A stretch of DNA of 5,316 nt from Gammaproteobacteria bacterium (GTDB taxonomy: Bacteria; Pseudomonadota; Gammaproteobacteria; Arenicellales; DRJH01), in assembly GCA_011052285.1 (NCBI GenBank), contig DRJH01000003.1:1-5316 (forward strand), in the 5' to 3' direction. The position numbers and the translations under genes were made by a program. A model generated the notes under the pieces. It saw nothing but the letters and a program-made list of their open reading frames with translations. It was not told the origin of the DNA and made no database searches. Of this stretch, positions 4,625 through 5,316 are shown piece after piece (the stretch's first letter is position 1; each line of letters opens with the position of its first letter).

Positions 4625-4653
4625 ATGATGCCCTAACTGGCGTAACCCGTAAA
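4625..4653 (-). promoter_or_regulatory. Putative sigma70 promoter for infA
   Basis: On the minus strand, TTTACG (4653-4648) and CATCAT (4630-4625) are separated by 17 bp, each matching 4 of 6 consensus bases. They lie in the aat-infA spacer, about 40 bp before the infA start. The call rests on position and spacing only. Confidence 0.4.
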
Positions 4654-4701
4654 GCACTGTTTTTGGTGGGCAGGACCTTTGCCAACTGGAAAAAAGGATG
4701 A

Positions 4702-5316
4702 TTACCACGTTCCACTGCGATTTGGAACGCGTAATGCCTCATGCAAGGCCAGGAGGAAGTGCGTTCTTGAGATGTTTGTCGCCCCCATACGGTCGAGATG
4801 AGCAGATTGTACTTGGCAGTCGATAAAATGAAACTGCCATTTATGCAGTCGTTTCACCAGGGTTGCTAGGGCAACCTTGGATGTATCTGCACGCAGACTG
4901 AACATGCTTTCACCAAAAAATGCAGCCCCCATCGCCACACCATAGAGCCCCCCGACCAGGTTGCCATGGCACCAGGTTTCTACTGAATGGGCATAACCGA
5001 GCTCGTGAAGTTGGCAGTAGGCTGCACGCATATCATGGGTAATCCAGGTGCCCGATGGTTGTTTTCTATTGTTGCCACAGGCACAGTGTTCGATGACTTC
5101 AGTAAAGGCTTGATCGAATGTGGTCACAAAAGTCTCTCTCCGGAGAGTTTTGTGGAGGCTTTTTGAGATATGTAGATTTTCCGGATACAGGATTGAGCGG
5201 GGATCTGGACTCCACCATAAAATTGGCTGATCGTTGCTAAACCACGGAAATATACCCTTGCTGTAGGCACTAAGCAGCTGGTCACAGGAAAGATCGCCAC
5301 CAATTGCCAGCAGACC
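4702..5316 (-). CDS. aat: Leucyl/phenylalanyl-tRNA-protein transferase, N-terminus cut by window edge
   Basis: 204 residues are visible. The open frame continues past 5316, so about 25-30 N-terminal residues are missing compared with E. coli Aat (234 aa). The enzyme transfers Leu or Phe from charged tRNA to proteins with N-terminal Lys or Arg, marking them for ClpS/ClpAP degradation (the N-end rule). The visible part begins GLLAIGGDL and has GIFPWFS, ILWWSPDPR, GTWIT, HELGYAHSVE and LVGGLYGVAMG. It also has FFGESMFS (about 135-140, with the family's conserved Glu) and FIDCQ (about 164-168), all diagnostic. A GTG at 5127 opens an internal frame, but the homologous sequence runs in frame upstream of it, so it is not the start. 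The C-terminus is a little shorter than in E. coli. infA follows directly, with no ate/bpt arginyltransferase-like gene between, unlike Pseudomonas. Confidence 0.96.
   Translation of the reverse strand, partial: GLLAIGGDLSCDQLLSAYSKGIFPWFSNDQPILWWSPDPRSILYPENLHISKSLHKTLRRETFVTTFDQAFTEVIEHCACGNNRKQPSGTWITHDMRAAYCQLHELGYAHSVETWCHGNLVGGLYGVAMGAAFFGESMFSLRADTSKVALATLVKRLHKWQFHFIDCQVQSAHLDRMGATNISRTHFLLALHEALRVPNRSGTW

Overview
The gene content points to a gammaproteobacterium, probably a chemo- or photo-autotroph. The housekeeping proteins (CoaBC, RadC, L28, L33, IF-1, Aat) read like gammaproteobacterial versions. The window also carries a complete class I phosphoribulokinase of the kind used in the Calvin-Benson cycle. 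No RuBisCO or other cbb gene is visible, so autotrophy is inferred from this one gene.

Layout: the left part (1-1302, minus strand) holds the first 22 codons of dut and all of coaBC, overlapping by 8 bp. A 98-bp divergent spacer separates them from a plus-strand block: radC (1401-2072), then rpmB (2215-2451) and rpmG (2471-2626), which encode ribosomal proteins L28 and L33. A strong, probably bidirectional terminator at 2960-2992 ends this block and also serves prk coming from the other side. The right part is all on the minus strand: prk (3045-3917), infA (4365-4583, GTG start) and the 3' two-thirds or more of aat (4702 to the window edge).

The unusual part is the non-coding DNA on both sides of prk. 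Two unrelated families of small non-autonomous repeats are present, each in two inverted copies, one copy on each side of prk. Family 1 is about 140 bp, with 18-bp terminal inverted repeats beginning GTAAC and ending GTTAC (copies 2748-2887 and 4210-4350, roughly 88-89% identical by eye). It looks like a MITE derived from an IS66-type element. Family 2 is about 165-170 bp with GCCAGGAGGCTGTCC-like ends (copies 2633-2951 and 3988-4153, roughly 70-75% identical by eye). The left family 2 copy has been split by a family 1 insertion that left an 8-bp near-perfect target duplication. The right family 2 copy is the uninterrupted, empty version of the same site, so the order of events can be read directly from the window.

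A carbon-fixation gene is therefore placed between two housekeeping blocks (radC-rpmBG and infA-aat) and bracketed by inverted mobile repeats. This suggests a rearrangement hotspot, where the prk segment could have been inserted or could be inverted by recombination. No CRISPR array, tRNA, rRNA, transposase gene or obvious defence or secretion system is visible.
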